From NCBI GenBank assembly GCA_015655585.1, contig JAATEV010000115.1, positions 29,197 through 93,196 on the forward strand: DNA of 64,000 nt, in the 5' to 3' direction. Position numbers and translations under genes: made by a program. Positions within the stretch are counted from its first letter, which is position 1; every line of letters begins with the position of its first letter. The notes beneath the pieces were generated by a model that was not told the DNA's origin, did not search any database, and saw nothing but the letters and a program-made list of their open reading frames with translations. The DNA comes from Terriglobales bacterium. Lineage in GTDB: Bacteria; Acidobacteriota; Terriglobia; Terriglobales; Acidobacteriaceae. Of the stretch, positions 43,669 through 52,611 are shown in pieces.

Positions 43669-44136
43669 ATGTTGGATGGACTGATTATTCGCTCCTCGTC
43701 GATTCATGCGGCGGGATGCTACACAAGACGCGCGGTAAAAAAAGGCCAGAGGGTCTGTGAATACGAAGGCCCGAGGTTTACCAAAGAGGAGGCGGATGAA
43801 CGGTATAAGGACCGTTTTATCACGTACCTATTCAGTTGCGGCGAGGACGGAACCGTAATCGACGGCTTCGGAACGGCCATGTTCATCAACCACTCCTGCG
43901 ATCCGAACTGCGAGACCGAGGAAGAGGATGGGCGGATCTACGTGAAGGCAATCCGCAACATTGCTCCGGGAGAGGAGCTGACGTATGAGTACAACCTCCA
44001 CGACAGCGACGATGAGCCGGGAGACTGCTACTGCGGAGCCCCACAGTGCCGGGGAACGATGTTCAGCGAAGAAGAGGTAAAGCGCCGGGCAAAGAAGGTT
44101 CGCGCTGCGGCTCGTCGGAAGGCCGCTCGGCAGTAA
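43669..44136 (+). CDS. SET-domain protein (protein-lysine methyltransferase fold)
   Basis: 155 residues from ATG 43669; a TTG seven codons upstream is the alternative. All SET marks are present: 'GCYTRRAVKKGQRVCEYEG', the SAM/knot motif 'FINHSCDPNCE', 'YVKAIRNIAPGEELTYEY' with the catalytic Tyr, and post-SET zinc cysteines 'CYCGAPQCRG'. The C-terminus is a basic tail. Bacterial SET proteins of this size may methylate lysines in proteins; target unknown. Confidence 0.88.
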   Translation: MLDGLIIRSSSIHAAGCYTRRAVKKGQRVCEYEGPRFTKEEADERYKDRFITYLFSCGEDGTVIDGFGTAMFINHSCDPNCETEEEDGRIYVKAIRNIAPGEELTYEYNLHDSDDEPGDCYCGAPQCRGTMFSEEEVKRRAKKVRAAARRKAARQ

Positions 44137-44270
44137 CCCTTTTGCATTGCGGAAGCGTTATGCACACGGCGCGATCTGCCATCGCCGGCTGGGTGGCTGA
44201 CGGCGATTACAATAGAGAACACACGGGGCTGAGGCAGCTTATCCCCACTGCTGCGTAGCTTTTCTTCTAT

Positions 44271-46259
44271 ATGGCTTATCAGGTTCTTGCTAGGAAATAC
44301 CGGCCGCAGCGCTTTGCGGATGTTGCGGGACAGGACCATGTGACCGTCACGCTGATGAACGCGCTGACACAGGGTCGGATCGCGCATGGATACATCTTCA
44401 GCGGGCATCGCGGAATCGGAAAAACGACCATCGCCCGCATTCTGGCGATGGCTCTGAACTGCCGGAACGCAATTGGCTCACCGCAGCGCCCGACGGCTGA
44501 ACCATGCGAGGTATGCGAGAGCTGCGTCGAGATCAGGGCCGGGAATGCGGTCGATGTGATCGAGATCGACGCAGCGACGAATCGCGGTATCGACGAGATT
44601 CGCGAGCTGCGGGATGCGGCACGGTATCGTCCTGCGCGGGACAAGTACAAGATCTACATTCTGGACGAGGCCCATCAGATTACGGATGCCGCGTTCAATG
44701 CACTGCTGAAGACGCTGGAGGAGCCGCCGGAGCACATCGTCTTTATGATGGCGACGACGCAGCCCGAGGACATTCCGCAGACCGTTCGCTCGCGATGCCA
44801 GCACTTCAGCTTCCACGCGGTAAAGCTGGTAGACATCCTGGGCGAACTGCGTGGAATTGCCCAGCGCGAAGGCGTCGATGCGGACGAGGCGGCTCTGAGC
44901 CTGCTGGCCGAGGCTGGCGATGGGTCGATGCGTGACGCACTGTCGATCATGGACCAGGCGATTGCCAGCGCTCCCGTGGAAGATGGTCGGCCCAGGCTGG
45001 ATGCAGGTCAGATTCGCGAACTGATGGGCACAGTGCCTAACGCGGTCTTCGAGAGGCTGCTGGAGGCCGTGGACGGAAATCGTAGCGCAGAGGTAATTAC
45101 GGTCGCGAACCAGTTGCTGGATGCGGGAAACTCCCCGGCTCAACTGGCTCGCCAGTTCGTGCGCTATCTAAGAAACTGCGTGATTGCGAAGATTGCGGGC
45201 GTGGGAGCAGACGGCGCTGCGGAAGGTGCGGCGACCGAGCTGTTGCAGATCTCGGCGGATGAGCAGAGACGCGCAGGCAGGTCAGCTTCTCTGTTCAGCG
45301 AGGAAGAGCTGACTCGGTTTCTCCAGGTCATGCTGCGGACGTTCGACGAGCTGGGATATCGACAGGAACAACGGTTCCACTTCGAACTCGGGCTGTTGAA
45401 ACTGGTGCATCTGCGGCGGCTGTTGCCGATCGAAGAAGTATTGAGCAAGTTCCCCGTAAGTGCCGGAACAGGCCAGACAGGCTCAGGCGGCTCGCCCAGG
45501 GCGACGTCAGCAGCAAGTGCGAACCCGGCCCGCGGAACAGCTCCTGTGACTCGTCCTGTAGAAGTCAGCCCGGCGGTCCCTTCGAAGCCAGCCTTCTCTC
45601 CATTCAAACAGAGCACGCGGCGCTTCGATGAGAGTTCTCCAGCCGCTTCACCGGCTCCAGTTGTAGAACCGGCGAAGCCCTCTCCGCCCGTCGTGACCAC
45701 GGCTCCAGAGATTACTCCTGTTACGGTTACATATTCAAAGCCGGTCGATTCCCTTCCCTCTCCCGAGGCAAAGGAGACCCTTCCCGATGCCGAGAAGGAA
45801 CCTGCTCTCCCTAAAGTAGACAAGGAGCCTGTGGCTCCAACCTTCTCCAATTTGCAATCCTCCTCGTCGCACTCTGCCGAGTCCTTGCAGAAGGCCGCCA
45901 CGGATGCCCTGAGCGCAGCAAAGGGACAGGATACGGCCGCCGATGCAGTCGCAGAGGCGGAGTGGGTGGTAGCAGGGGGAGAGATCCGTGTGCAGACGGA
46001 GGTCTCGAAGATCATGCTGCCGATGGTAATCAACTCGGAGGCCGAGAAGGTGATCCGAGCGGCTCTGCGGGACGCAGGAGCAGGAACACTGAAGCTGGTG
46101 CTGCTGCCGGGCGTGAAGACTGCGACGGAGAAGAAACCCAAGGCAGCGCGGGTCGGCAGCGTGCAGGCAAAGGCGCTGGAGCACCCCATTGTGCAGCGGG
46201 CGCAGTCGCTGTTCAACGCGGAGGTTCGAAGCGTGATCGACCTGCGGGACACAGAATAA
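44271..46259 (+). CDS. dnaX: DNA polymerase III gamma/tau subunit
   Basis: 662 residues. AAA+ module: Walker A 'FSGHRGIGKTTIARILA', zinc Cys cluster 'CEVCESC', 'ILDEAHQITDAAFNALLKTLEEPP' (Walker B) and sensor 'VRSRCQHFSFH'. A helical collar is followed by a Pro/Ser/Glu-rich linker (about 400-560) and a C-terminal tau-like domain. It is the motor subunit of the clamp loader. I see no frameshift signal for a short gamma form, though the long linker is typical. Confidence 0.95.
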   Translation: MAYQVLARKYRPQRFADVAGQDHVTVTLMNALTQGRIAHGYIFSGHRGIGKTTIARILAMALNCRNAIGSPQRPTAEPCEVCESCVEIRAGNAVDVIEIDAATNRGIDEIRELRDAARYRPARDKYKIYILDEAHQITDAAFNALLKTLEEPPEHIVFMMATTQPEDIPQTVRSRCQHFSFHAVKLVDILGELRGIAQREGVDADEAALSLLAEAGDGSMRDALSIMDQAIASAPVEDGRPRLDAGQIRELMGTVPNAVFERLLEAVDGNRSAEVITVANQLLDAGNSPAQLARQFVRYLRNCVIAKIAGVGADGAAEGAATELLQISADEQRRAGRSASLFSEEELTRFLQVMLRTFDELGYRQEQRFHFELGLLKLVHLRRLLPIEEVLSKFPVSAGTGQTGSGGSPRATSAASANPARGTAPVTRPVEVSPAVPSKPAFSPFKQSTRRFDESSPAASPAPVVEPAKPSPPVVTTAPEITPVTVTYSKPVDSLPSPEAKETLPDAEKEPALPKVDKEPVAPTFSNLQSSSSHSAESLQKAATDALSAAKGQDTAADAVAEAEWVVAGGEIRVQTEVSKIMLPMVINSEAEKVIRAALRDAGAGTLKLVLLPGVKTATEKKPKAARVGSVQAKALEHPIVQRAQSLFNAEVRSVIDLRDTE

Positions 46260-46271
46260 GGAGCGACGACG

Positions 46272-46604
46272 ATGGACTTTTCCGATCTGGGCAAGATGCG
46301 CGAGATGATGGGCCAGGCCAAGCAGATGCAGGAGCAGATGAAGCAGATGCTTGCGGACACAGTGGTCGAGGCTTCAAGCGGTGGCGGCGTAGTGACCGTG
46401 CGGATGAATGGGAAGAAGGAGGTTCTGCGGGTGAAGATCGAGTCGACCGTGATGGGCAGCTCGACGGCTGACCTGGAGCTTCTGGAGGACCTGATCGCCG
46501 CGGCAGTCAATGAAGCGGGGCGACGCGCGGATGAAGCAACGCAGTCGCACATGTCGGGCATGATGAGCGGATTGGGGCTGCCGAATCTTCCGGGGTTGAG
46601 TTAG
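46272..46604 (+). CDS. ybaB: YbaB/EbfC nucleoid-associated protein
   Basis: 110 residues: 'LGKMREMMGQAKQMQEQMKQM', then 'VVTVRMNGKKEVLRVKIEST', 'DLELLEDLIAAAVNEAGRRADE'. A small dimeric DNA-binding protein, in the conserved dnaX-ybaB-recR order. It shares one base with recR (TAGTG). Confidence 0.95.
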   Translation: MDFSDLGKMREMMGQAKQMQEQMKQMLADTVVEASSGGGVVTVRMNGKKEVLRVKIESTVMGSSTADLELLEDLIAAAVNEAGRRADEATQSHMSGMMSGLGLPNLPGLS

Positions 46605-47227
46605 TGGCAGGTTCGTACACGAGTACGCCGAGCCGATTTGCCGAGCCGATGGCGCGGCTGATCGAAGAGCTGAAGAAACTTCCGGGCATCGGGACAAAGA
46701 GCGCACAGCGACTGGCGTTTCATGTGCTGCGGTCTTCGAGCGAGGACGCCGAAGCTCTGTCCACGGCAATCCGCGAGGTGAAGCTGCACCTGCGGCTGTG
46801 CTCGGTGTGCAACAACATCACGGACATCGACCCCTGCATCTACTGCACGAGCCCACTGCGGAACCAGCGGCTGATCTGCGTGGTGGAAGAGCCCACGAAT
46901 ATCGCAACCATCGAAAAAACGCGCAGCTACAACGGCGTGTACCACGTACTGCATGGAACGCTCTCTCCCATAGGAGGAGTAGGGCCGGAGCAGTTGCGGA
47001 TCAACAATCTGTTGACCCGGCTGCCGGAGGCGGATGAGGTCATCCTGGCGACCTCTCCCACAACCGAGGGGGAGGCGACGGCGGGGTATCTGGCGATGGA
47101 GCTGCGCCGGGCTAAGATCGACCTGCTGATAACGCGGATCGCTACCGGAGTTCCGGCAGGGAGCGATATCGAGTACGCCGATGAGGTGACGATGACTCGC
47201 TCTCTCGAAGGGCGGCGCGAGTTCTAG
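46604..47227 (+). CDS. recR: Recombination protein RecR
   Basis: 207 residues from GTG 46604 overlapping the ybaB stop. Helix-hairpin-helix 'LKKLPGIGTKSAQRLAFHVL', C4 zinc finger 'CSVCNN..DIDPCIYC', Toprim 'ICVVEEPTNIATIEKT' and 'ILATSPTTEGEATAGYL'. It acts with RecO/RecF in gap repair. Confidence 0.97.
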   Translation: MAGSYTSTPSRFAEPMARLIEELKKLPGIGTKSAQRLAFHVLRSSSEDAEALSTAIREVKLHLRLCSVCNNITDIDPCIYCTSPLRNQRLICVVEEPTNIATIEKTRSYNGVYHVLHGTLSPIGGVGPEQLRINNLLTRLPEADEVILATSPTTEGEATAGYLAMELRRAKIDLLITRIATGVPAGSDIEYADEVTMTRSLEGRREF

Positions 47228-47268
47228 GCATGTGACTCACTGCGCGGCGGGTTGTATTCTGACATGGC

Positions 47269-48861
47269 ATGTCTAAACCGATTGTTCTGACCATTCTTGA
47301 CGGCTGGGGTTATCGAGCCGAGACTCACGGCAATGCCATTGCACAGGCTCGCAAACCTGTTTATGACCGGCTGCTGCGCGAATATCCGAACACTCTGCTG
47401 CGCGCAAGCGAGCACTTTGTGGGACTGCCGGATGGGCAGATGGGCAACTCCGAGGTAGGCCATCTAAACCTTGGCGCAGGACGCATCGTGCGGATGGACA
47501 TGACGCGCATCGACGCGGCGATTGCGGACGGCAGTTTTTTTGAAGATCCGACGCTGGTAGAGGCATACGGACTGGCCGCGGAAAAGGGCCGGGCACTGCA
47601 CCTGATCGGGCTGCTCTCCGACGGCGGAGTCCACTCACATCAGAGGCACCTTGAGGCGCTGGTCCGCATGGCGGCGCAGCGCAGGCTTACACGCGTCTTC
47701 GTCCATGCCTTTATGGACGGGCGCGACACCATGCCCGCCAGTGGAGTGGGCTACATGGAGCAACTCCTGCAAACGCTGCGCGAGACCGGCGTGGGCCAGA
47801 TCGCCAGCGTAAGCGGACGATACTATGCGATGGATCGCGACCTCCGCTGGGAAAAGGAGCGGCAGGCCTTTGACGCAATGGTGACGGGCTCTCCCGAAGG
47901 CGGACGCTACGCCGACCCAGTGGAGCGAATGAAGGAGCTCTATAACAACGGCATTACCGATGAGTTCGTGCCTCCGTTTACTTACATCGACGAGACGGGC
48001 GAGCCGGTGGGGCTGATCCGCGACGAGGATGTTGTGGTGAACTTCAACTATCGTGCGGACCGCGTGCGGCAGATTACGCGAGTGCTGGCGCGCAACTCGG
48101 GACTCGCAGCCGATGGCGGGCTATCACTGCCGAAAGCAGAGGAGTTGGATGCGGAGATTCCACGGAATCTGGTGCCGCAAAATCTGCGCTACGTCTGCAT
48201 GACCCAGTACGACAAGAACTTTTCGCTGCCTGTCGTGATTCCACCGGAGTCGATGGATAATCTGCTGGCAAACCTGATGGCGCAGGCAAACCTGCGAAAC
48301 CTGCGTGTCGCCGAGACGGAGAAATATGCTCATGTGACGTACTTCTTCAACGGCGGAATCGAGAAGCCATTTGCGGGCGAAGACCGCGTGCTGGTTCCCT
48401 CGCAGAAGGTGGCGACGTATGACCTGGCTCCGGAGATGTCAGCCGCCGGGATTGCGGATGCGGTGGTGAAGGCGGTAAACGATACGGCCTTTGATGTCAT
48501 CATCGTAAACTTCGCCAACGCCGACATGGTAGGACACTCGGGCAAGCTGGAGCCAACAGTGCGCGCCGTGGAGACAGTGGATACGGAGCTGGGGCGCATC
48601 TACCAAGCCGTGAAACAAAGAGGAGGGAGCCTGCTGGTGACGGCGGACCACGGCAACGCCGAGATGCTGATCGACCCGGCAACAGGCGGGCCGCATACAG
48701 CGCACACGACGAATCCGGTTCCGTTTCTATACATCACAGAGAAGGGACTGGGAGCGGAGCTGCGCAACGGAGGAAGCCTCCGGGACATCTCGCCTACGAT
48801 CCTCGACCTGCTGGGCGTGGAGCTTCCAGCACAGATGACAGGTGGGAACCTGCGGGCTTAA
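47269..48861 (+). CDS. gpmI: 2,3-bisphosphoglycerate-independent phosphoglycerate mutase
   Basis: 530 residues. Alkaline-phosphatase superfamily: '[12 protein letters not shown]' with metal Asp, nucleophile Ser in '[16 protein letters not shown]', '[12 protein letters not shown]', '[13 protein letters not shown]', '[12 protein letters not shown]' and '[13 protein letters not shown]' with metal His/Asp. It interconverts 3- and 2-phosphoglycerate with two Mn ions. It starts 41 bp after recR and is convergent with the receptor gene at 48879. Confidence 0.97.
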   Translation: MSKPIVLTILDGWGYRAETHGNAIAQARKPVYDRLLREYPNTLLRASEHFVGLPDGQMGNSEVGHLNLGAGRIVRMDMTRIDAAIADGSFFEDPTLVEAYGLAAEKGRALHLIGLLSDGGVHSHQRHLEALVRMAAQRRLTRVFVHAFMDGRDTMPASGVGYMEQLLQTLRETGVGQIASVSGRYYAMDRDLRWEKERQAFDAMVTGSPEGGRYADPVERMKELYNNGITDEFVPPFTYIDETGEPVGLIRDEDVVVNFNYRADRVRQITRVLARNSGLAADGGLSLPKAEELDAEIPRNLVPQNLRYVCMTQYDKNFSLPVVIPPESMDNLLANLMAQANLRNLRVAETEKYAHVTYFFNGGIEKPFAGEDRVLVPSQKVATYDLAPEMSAAGIADAVVKAVNDTAFDVIIVNFANADMVGHSGKLEPTVRAVETVDTELGRIYQAVKQRGGSLLVTADHGNAEMLIDPATGGPHTAHTTNPVPFLYITEKGLGAELRNGGSLRDISPTILDLLGVELPAQMTGGNLRA

Positions 48862-48878
48862 AGCAACGTCTCAGATAG

Positions 48879-51335
48879 TCAAAAGGTTCTCCGTAGCCAG
48901 AATCGCACCTGGAACGGTTCGACGGGGTGAAAAACATCTGTGAACGCCGACGTGGCTGTCGGCGTTATCTGGGACTCATAGGCATAGTCAATGTCGTGGT
49001 CGCGGCGATTCAGCAAATTCAGAAACTCAGCGGAAACTCCCCACTCCTTCTGAATTCGATAGCCGATCTCTCCATTGAGCAACGCCGTTGGCCTGGAGCG
49101 AAAAACTCCATCGGACGTCAAATCGCGTGGGCCGAAGTAGCGCAGGCGCAGGCTTCCAGAAAAGTTGCTGAGATCGTGCAGCGCCAACCCCGTGGCAATC
49201 ACCAGTCCAACGGCTTCCGGAACGCGCCTGCCGCCATCGCTGTCCGGAGCTGCATCGTCGCCATCCACCTCGGTAAACAGTGCCTTCGAATTCGCCAGAT
49301 CGAAATCAATAGCCCAGTGTTCCGCCGGAGTCCAGTAATTCGCTAATTCAAAACCATAGCGATCGCTCGGCTGCGAGGAAGCCGTTGTTCCCCCGGTGTC
49401 GCCGGACTGCTGCAACTCCGATTTGCTGTGCAGATACCAGAACGAAAGCGTGCTGTTGAGATGTGGCACAGCCGTAGTGCGCACGCCAAACTCCGCGCCT
49501 TTGGTTGGAATCAGGGCAGGAATCTTCTCGCCGGGCACATTCGGGTAAGGATTGTCCCCCGAAACCGGTTCGATCGTCAGCGTTGTGCCACGCGCATCGT
49601 TCGAGTGATAGCTGGAACCTCCTTCGAGATAGAACTCAGTCCTCGCCCACGGGCCGAAGATTAAATTTACCTTCGGGCTGGGTATCGCCTTGGTGACGGT
49701 ACCGGAGTTCGCCGAAGTCACCAGACTCGTCACGTTCAGGTGGGTCATGTCGCCGCGCAACGCCACGACCGAACGGAATTTTGATGCCCACTGAATTCGA
49801 TTCTCGCCATAAAGGCCAATCAGCGTGTCCGTGAAATTATCCCTTTGCGTGGTCGCGGGCAGTATGTTGCCGGTGCCGGAATCCTTCTTGTCCACGCGCA
49901 GTCGCTTCGATGACTGGTAAAGGCCGTTGCCGATCCAGTCGTTGCGCAACTGGAAGCCGAAGGTGGTTTGCACCTTGCGGCCAGCCCACCCGCTGAGAAT
50001 CGTGTGGTGTGCATCCACCCCGGCCACCCAGCGCCTGTCGTTCTGATTGAATTGGTCGCCGAGAATCGGATCAGTAAGGTAGTAGGTGAAGTTCGAATAG
50101 AGATTGAGATCGTAATAAAACAGGTAGGGCGTAATCTTCGTCAGCGAATTTGTATTCTGACGATGCCATTCCCCGTGCAGACTATACCGCTCCGACCTGC
50201 CGCCATCTGTCGGGTCTACTGTGCCGAAAAATCCAACGAGAGGAACAGCATTTTCGGCAATCTGATCGCTTGAGTTCCATTTCCCATGGTAGCCGCGAGC
50301 CGTAATGCTGAACCCATGCTCGTTCGAGCCCTGGCTGTACGTCAGCAGTCCGTTGTATTTGAAGTAGTCGTCCGGGCGCGTCCACGGTCCATCATCGTGA
50401 TATGCTTCGCCGCCAAACAGCAGATTGCCCGCGCCAAACTTATGCGAGACACCGAAGACGCCCCGTCCATATCCATACATGCCGCCTTCCACCTGAAAGA
50501 AGTTCCGAGGCAGAGTCTTGAAAAACTCCAGATGGGCCGAGCCAGCCGAGCCGTAGTTGCCAACATCAGCGTAATAAGGGCCTTTCTCGTAATTGATCCT
50601 CTGCACGAACTCTGGAATTACGGTATTCATGTCCGAGTACCCTTCGCCGTGTGCGTGCGAAGGCAGATTCAGCGGCATATCGTCAATGAAGATAGCGAAG
50701 TCCGTGCCGTGGTCAAGATTGAAGCCGCGCAGAAAATACTGGTTGGCCTTTCCGCCACCTGCGTGCTGCGTAATGATGACGCCGGGAACCGTTTCCAGAA
50801 TCTCTCCCGAACGAAGAATCGGACGATCCGCAATCTCCTTCGCGCCTACCGCTCCCTGAGTAGCCGAATTAGCGATTGCTATGAGGTCGTCTTCTCTGCC
50901 CTTCACGTTCAGAGTAGTGCTCACTGTGCCTAGAGCCAGAGAGATACGCAGCGGTGTTGGCGTTCCAGCAGCCCCGATGGCAACGGAGATTTCTTTGGCC
51001 TCAAAACCGGGATTCGATATCGCAAGCCGATAATTACCTGCCGATAATCCAGAAAGGATGAAGGAACCCTCCCTGTCCGTCCGCGTCGTTCTTAGTACAG
51101 AACCATCCGCGCTGCGAACCTGCACGGTAGCTCCGGCAATCATCGCGCCAGACATGTCAACGATAGTTCCCGATAGCCGAAATGGATCCGCACTCGTAGC
51201 CACCGGATGATCCTGCGAATCGAGCGCGGTACCCGCTATCAGAGTCGAATTGGATTGAGCAGTAGCTGTCAGTAGAGATACCGTCCCCCACAAACTAAAT
51301 ATTACTAATTTATAATTCGTGCTACTCATTTGCAT
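48879..51335 (-). CDS. TonB-dependent receptor with N-terminal carboxypeptidase-regulatory-like domain
   Basis: 818 residues; AGGAG 5 nt before ATG. Signal peptide (~1-27), then a CarboxypepD_reg-like beta domain (~50-130: 'LSGTIVDMSGAMIAGATVQV', 'SFILSGLSAGNYRLAISNPG'). The plug follows (~150-260: 'IADRPILRSGEILETVPGVI', 'FLRGFNLDHGTDFAIFIDD') and then the barrel, ending in Phe ('VRFWLRRTF'). The N-terminal domain is typical of Acidobacteria/Bacteroidetes receptors. Its promoter region holds a GACT-N5-AGTC dyad that is shared with the siderophore receptor at 54.2 kb, pointing to metal uptake. Confidence 0.9.
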   Translation of the reverse strand: MQMSSTNYKLVIFSLWGTVSLLTATAQSNSTLIAGTALDSQDHPVATSADPFRLSGTIVDMSGAMIAGATVQVRSADGSVLRTTRTDREGSFILSGLSAGNYRLAISNPGFEAKEISVAIGAAGTPTPLRISLALGTVSTTLNVKGREDDLIAIANSATQGAVGAKEIADRPILRSGEILETVPGVIITQHAGGGKANQYFLRGFNLDHGTDFAIFIDDMPLNLPSHAHGEGYSDMNTVIPEFVQRINYEKGPYYADVGNYGSAGSAHLEFFKTLPRNFFQVEGGMYGYGRGVFGVSHKFGAGNLLFGGEAYHDDGPWTRPDDYFKYNGLLTYSQGSNEHGFSITARGYHGKWNSSDQIAENAVPLVGFFGTVDPTDGGRSERYSLHGEWHRQNTNSLTKITPYLFYYDLNLYSNFTYYLTDPILGDQFNQNDRRWVAGVDAHHTILSGWAGRKVQTTFGFQLRNDWIGNGLYQSSKRLRVDKKDSGTGNILPATTQRDNFTDTLIGLYGENRIQWASKFRSVVALRGDMTHLNVTSLVTSANSGTVTKAIPSPKVNLIFGPWARTEFYLEGGSSYHSNDARGTTLTIEPVSGDNPYPNVPGEKIPALIPTKGAEFGVRTTAVPHLNSTLSFWYLHSKSELQQSGDTGGTTASSQPSDRYGFELANYWTPAEHWAIDFDLANSKALFTEVDGDDAAPDSDGGRRVPEAVGLVIATGLALHDLSNFSGSLRLRYFGPRDLTSDGVFRSRPTALLNGEIGYRIQKEWGVSAEFLNLLNRRDHDIDYAYESQITPTATSAFTDVFHPVEPFQVRFWLRRTF

Positions 51336-51741
51336 GAGAACTCCTGCGCTTCATCCCTCGTTGCAATACCTGAGCCTGGCCTGGAATTGTTACCTCAGAA
51401 ACAATCTGCAAGCGCAGGCGCCCCACGCTGTCGTTCAACAGAACGTCTCTAGAAAACAGAATTCAATGACCCACCCTTGATAACACATTTTTAAAAAAAG
51501 GTGTCACGACAATAGCTTGCTATTAGCCTCTACATCTTGCTGAATACATGGAATGCGCGGCCTGTTGCCTGAAGCTCTCTTCCCACTCTCTGAGCCGCCA
51601 GAAAATGACACGTCAATGTCAATAGGACTAATATAGTCCTATATTAATTAAGCCCCTCACAGAGTCTTCTGGCAAAGCGCTGCGAGGGGTCAGAGATCGG
51701 CTCATCTCCGGGCTGGGTGTTCTTTCCATCGAAGGGAACGC
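51336..51741. other. Divergent intergenic region between TonB receptor and two-component genes
   Basis: No gene of normal size. It contains the inverted repeat at 51622-51642 (listed separately) and a small AATAGC-TT-GCTATT dyad near 51510. Promoters for the receptor (minus) and for the microprotein/two-component genes (plus) must lie here. Confidence 0.5.
51622..51642. promoter_or_regulatory. Candidate operator, perfect 9-bp inverted repeat with GACT-N5-AGTC core
   Basis: ATAGGACTA-ATA-TAGTCCTAT. The core GACT-N5-AGTC with A/T flanks resembles binding sites of Rrf2-family regulators (IscR/NsrR type). Two related sites lie before the receptor at 54.2 kb. An Rrf2 gene is at 61387. Confidence 0.55.
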
Positions 51742-51885
51742 GTGGTCACGGAAAATCTCTCCGAGGGAATTGCCTGTGTTCTTGTCTGGTTCTGTTTGCT
51801 CGCTCTCGCTACCGCTTGGCTCTCAATTGGTTCCCTCACGCTCTATCGGAACAACTCGATTCCAAGAGGCTCAGTCGCAAACTGA
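51742..51885 (+). CDS. 47-aa single-pass membrane microprotein
   Basis: GTG 51742 is preceded by AAGGGA at 5-nt spacing, and TGA is at 51883-51885. The predicted product starts 'MVTENLSEGIACVLVW', has one hydrophobic segment of about 25 residues ('IACVLVWFCLLALATAWLSI') and a short polar tail with 'YRNNSIPRGS'. It ends 27 bp before the response regulator. Natural composition and topology make it credible, but nothing identifies a family. It could modulate the sensor kinase. Confidence 0.45.
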   Translation: MVTENLSEGIACVLVWFCLLALATAWLSIGSLTLYRNNSIPRGSVAN

Positions 51886-51912
51886 AAGCACGCGGCCAGT
51901 AGGAGAAAGGCA

Positions 51913-52611
51913 ATGACAGAACCAGCGCTGCCCGGACTTCGCGTGCTTGTCGTTGAAGATGATAGAGAACTCGCCGCATCCGTTCGCACCGGACTGGAGG
52001 AAGAGGGCTGTCATGTAAATCTCTGCTTCGACGGAGGGGCCGGACTGCGTCAGGCCGAGTTACATGCCTTCGATATCCTCCTGCTCGATGTCATGCTCCC
52101 CGTGCTGGACGGCTTCGAAGTCACCAAACGTCTCCGCCTTCAGGGTTCCCAGCTTCCCATCGTCATGTTGACCGGTCTTGACGCTACGCAGGACGTGGTA
52201 CGCGGCCTCAATGCCGGCGCGGACGATTACCTCACCAAGCCGTTCGACTTCGACATTCTTGTAGCTCGCCTTCGAGCCAGAGTACGCGCGGCCCTCAACG
52301 GAAATCGCGACATACTACGGTTTGCCGATCTCACCCTCGATATCGAGAAGCACCAGGTAACACGCGGCGGCATTAAACTCGATCTCACGCGCACAGAGTT
52401 CTCTATCCTCGAATACCTCATGCGTTCAGCAGGCCGCGTCGCGCAGAGAGACCGCATCATCGAATCCGTATGGCCTGACCGGGATATCACCGAGAATAAT
52501 CTCGATACATTCATCCGGTTTCTCCGGCACAAAGTCGACCTTCCCGGTATGCCTCGCCTGATCCATACCGCACGCGGCATCGGATATTGCCTTCGGGAAT
52601 CACGCTCTTGA
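51913..52611 (+). CDS. OmpR/PhoB-family response regulator
   Basis: 232 residues; AGGAG before ATG. Receiver domain with acidic pair 'VVEDDREL', phospho-acceptor Asp59 in 'DILLLDVMLPVLDG', Thr/Lys in 'MLTGLDA..' and 'DDYLTKPFDFD'. The winged-helix DNA-binding domain (~130-230) includes 'LTRTEFSILEYLMRSAGRV' and 'RFLRHKVDLPGMPRLIHTARGIGYCL'. It pairs with the kinase that overlaps its stop codon. Confidence 0.95.
   Translation: MTEPALPGLRVLVVEDDRELAASVRTGLEEEGCHVNLCFDGGAGLRQAELHAFDILLLDVMLPVLDGFEVTKRLRLQGSQLPIVMLTGLDATQDVVRGLNAGADDYLTKPFDFDILVARLRARVRAALNGNRDILRFADLTLDIEKHQVTRGGIKLDLTRTEFSILEYLMRSAGRVAQRDRIIESVWPDRDITENNLDTFIRFLRHKVDLPGMPRLIHTARGIGYCLRESRS

Noticed and set aside
44137..44270. 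SRP RNA gene upstream of dnaX
   Set aside because: The conserved GGAAGGAAGCAG-type loop of 4.5S RNA is absent.
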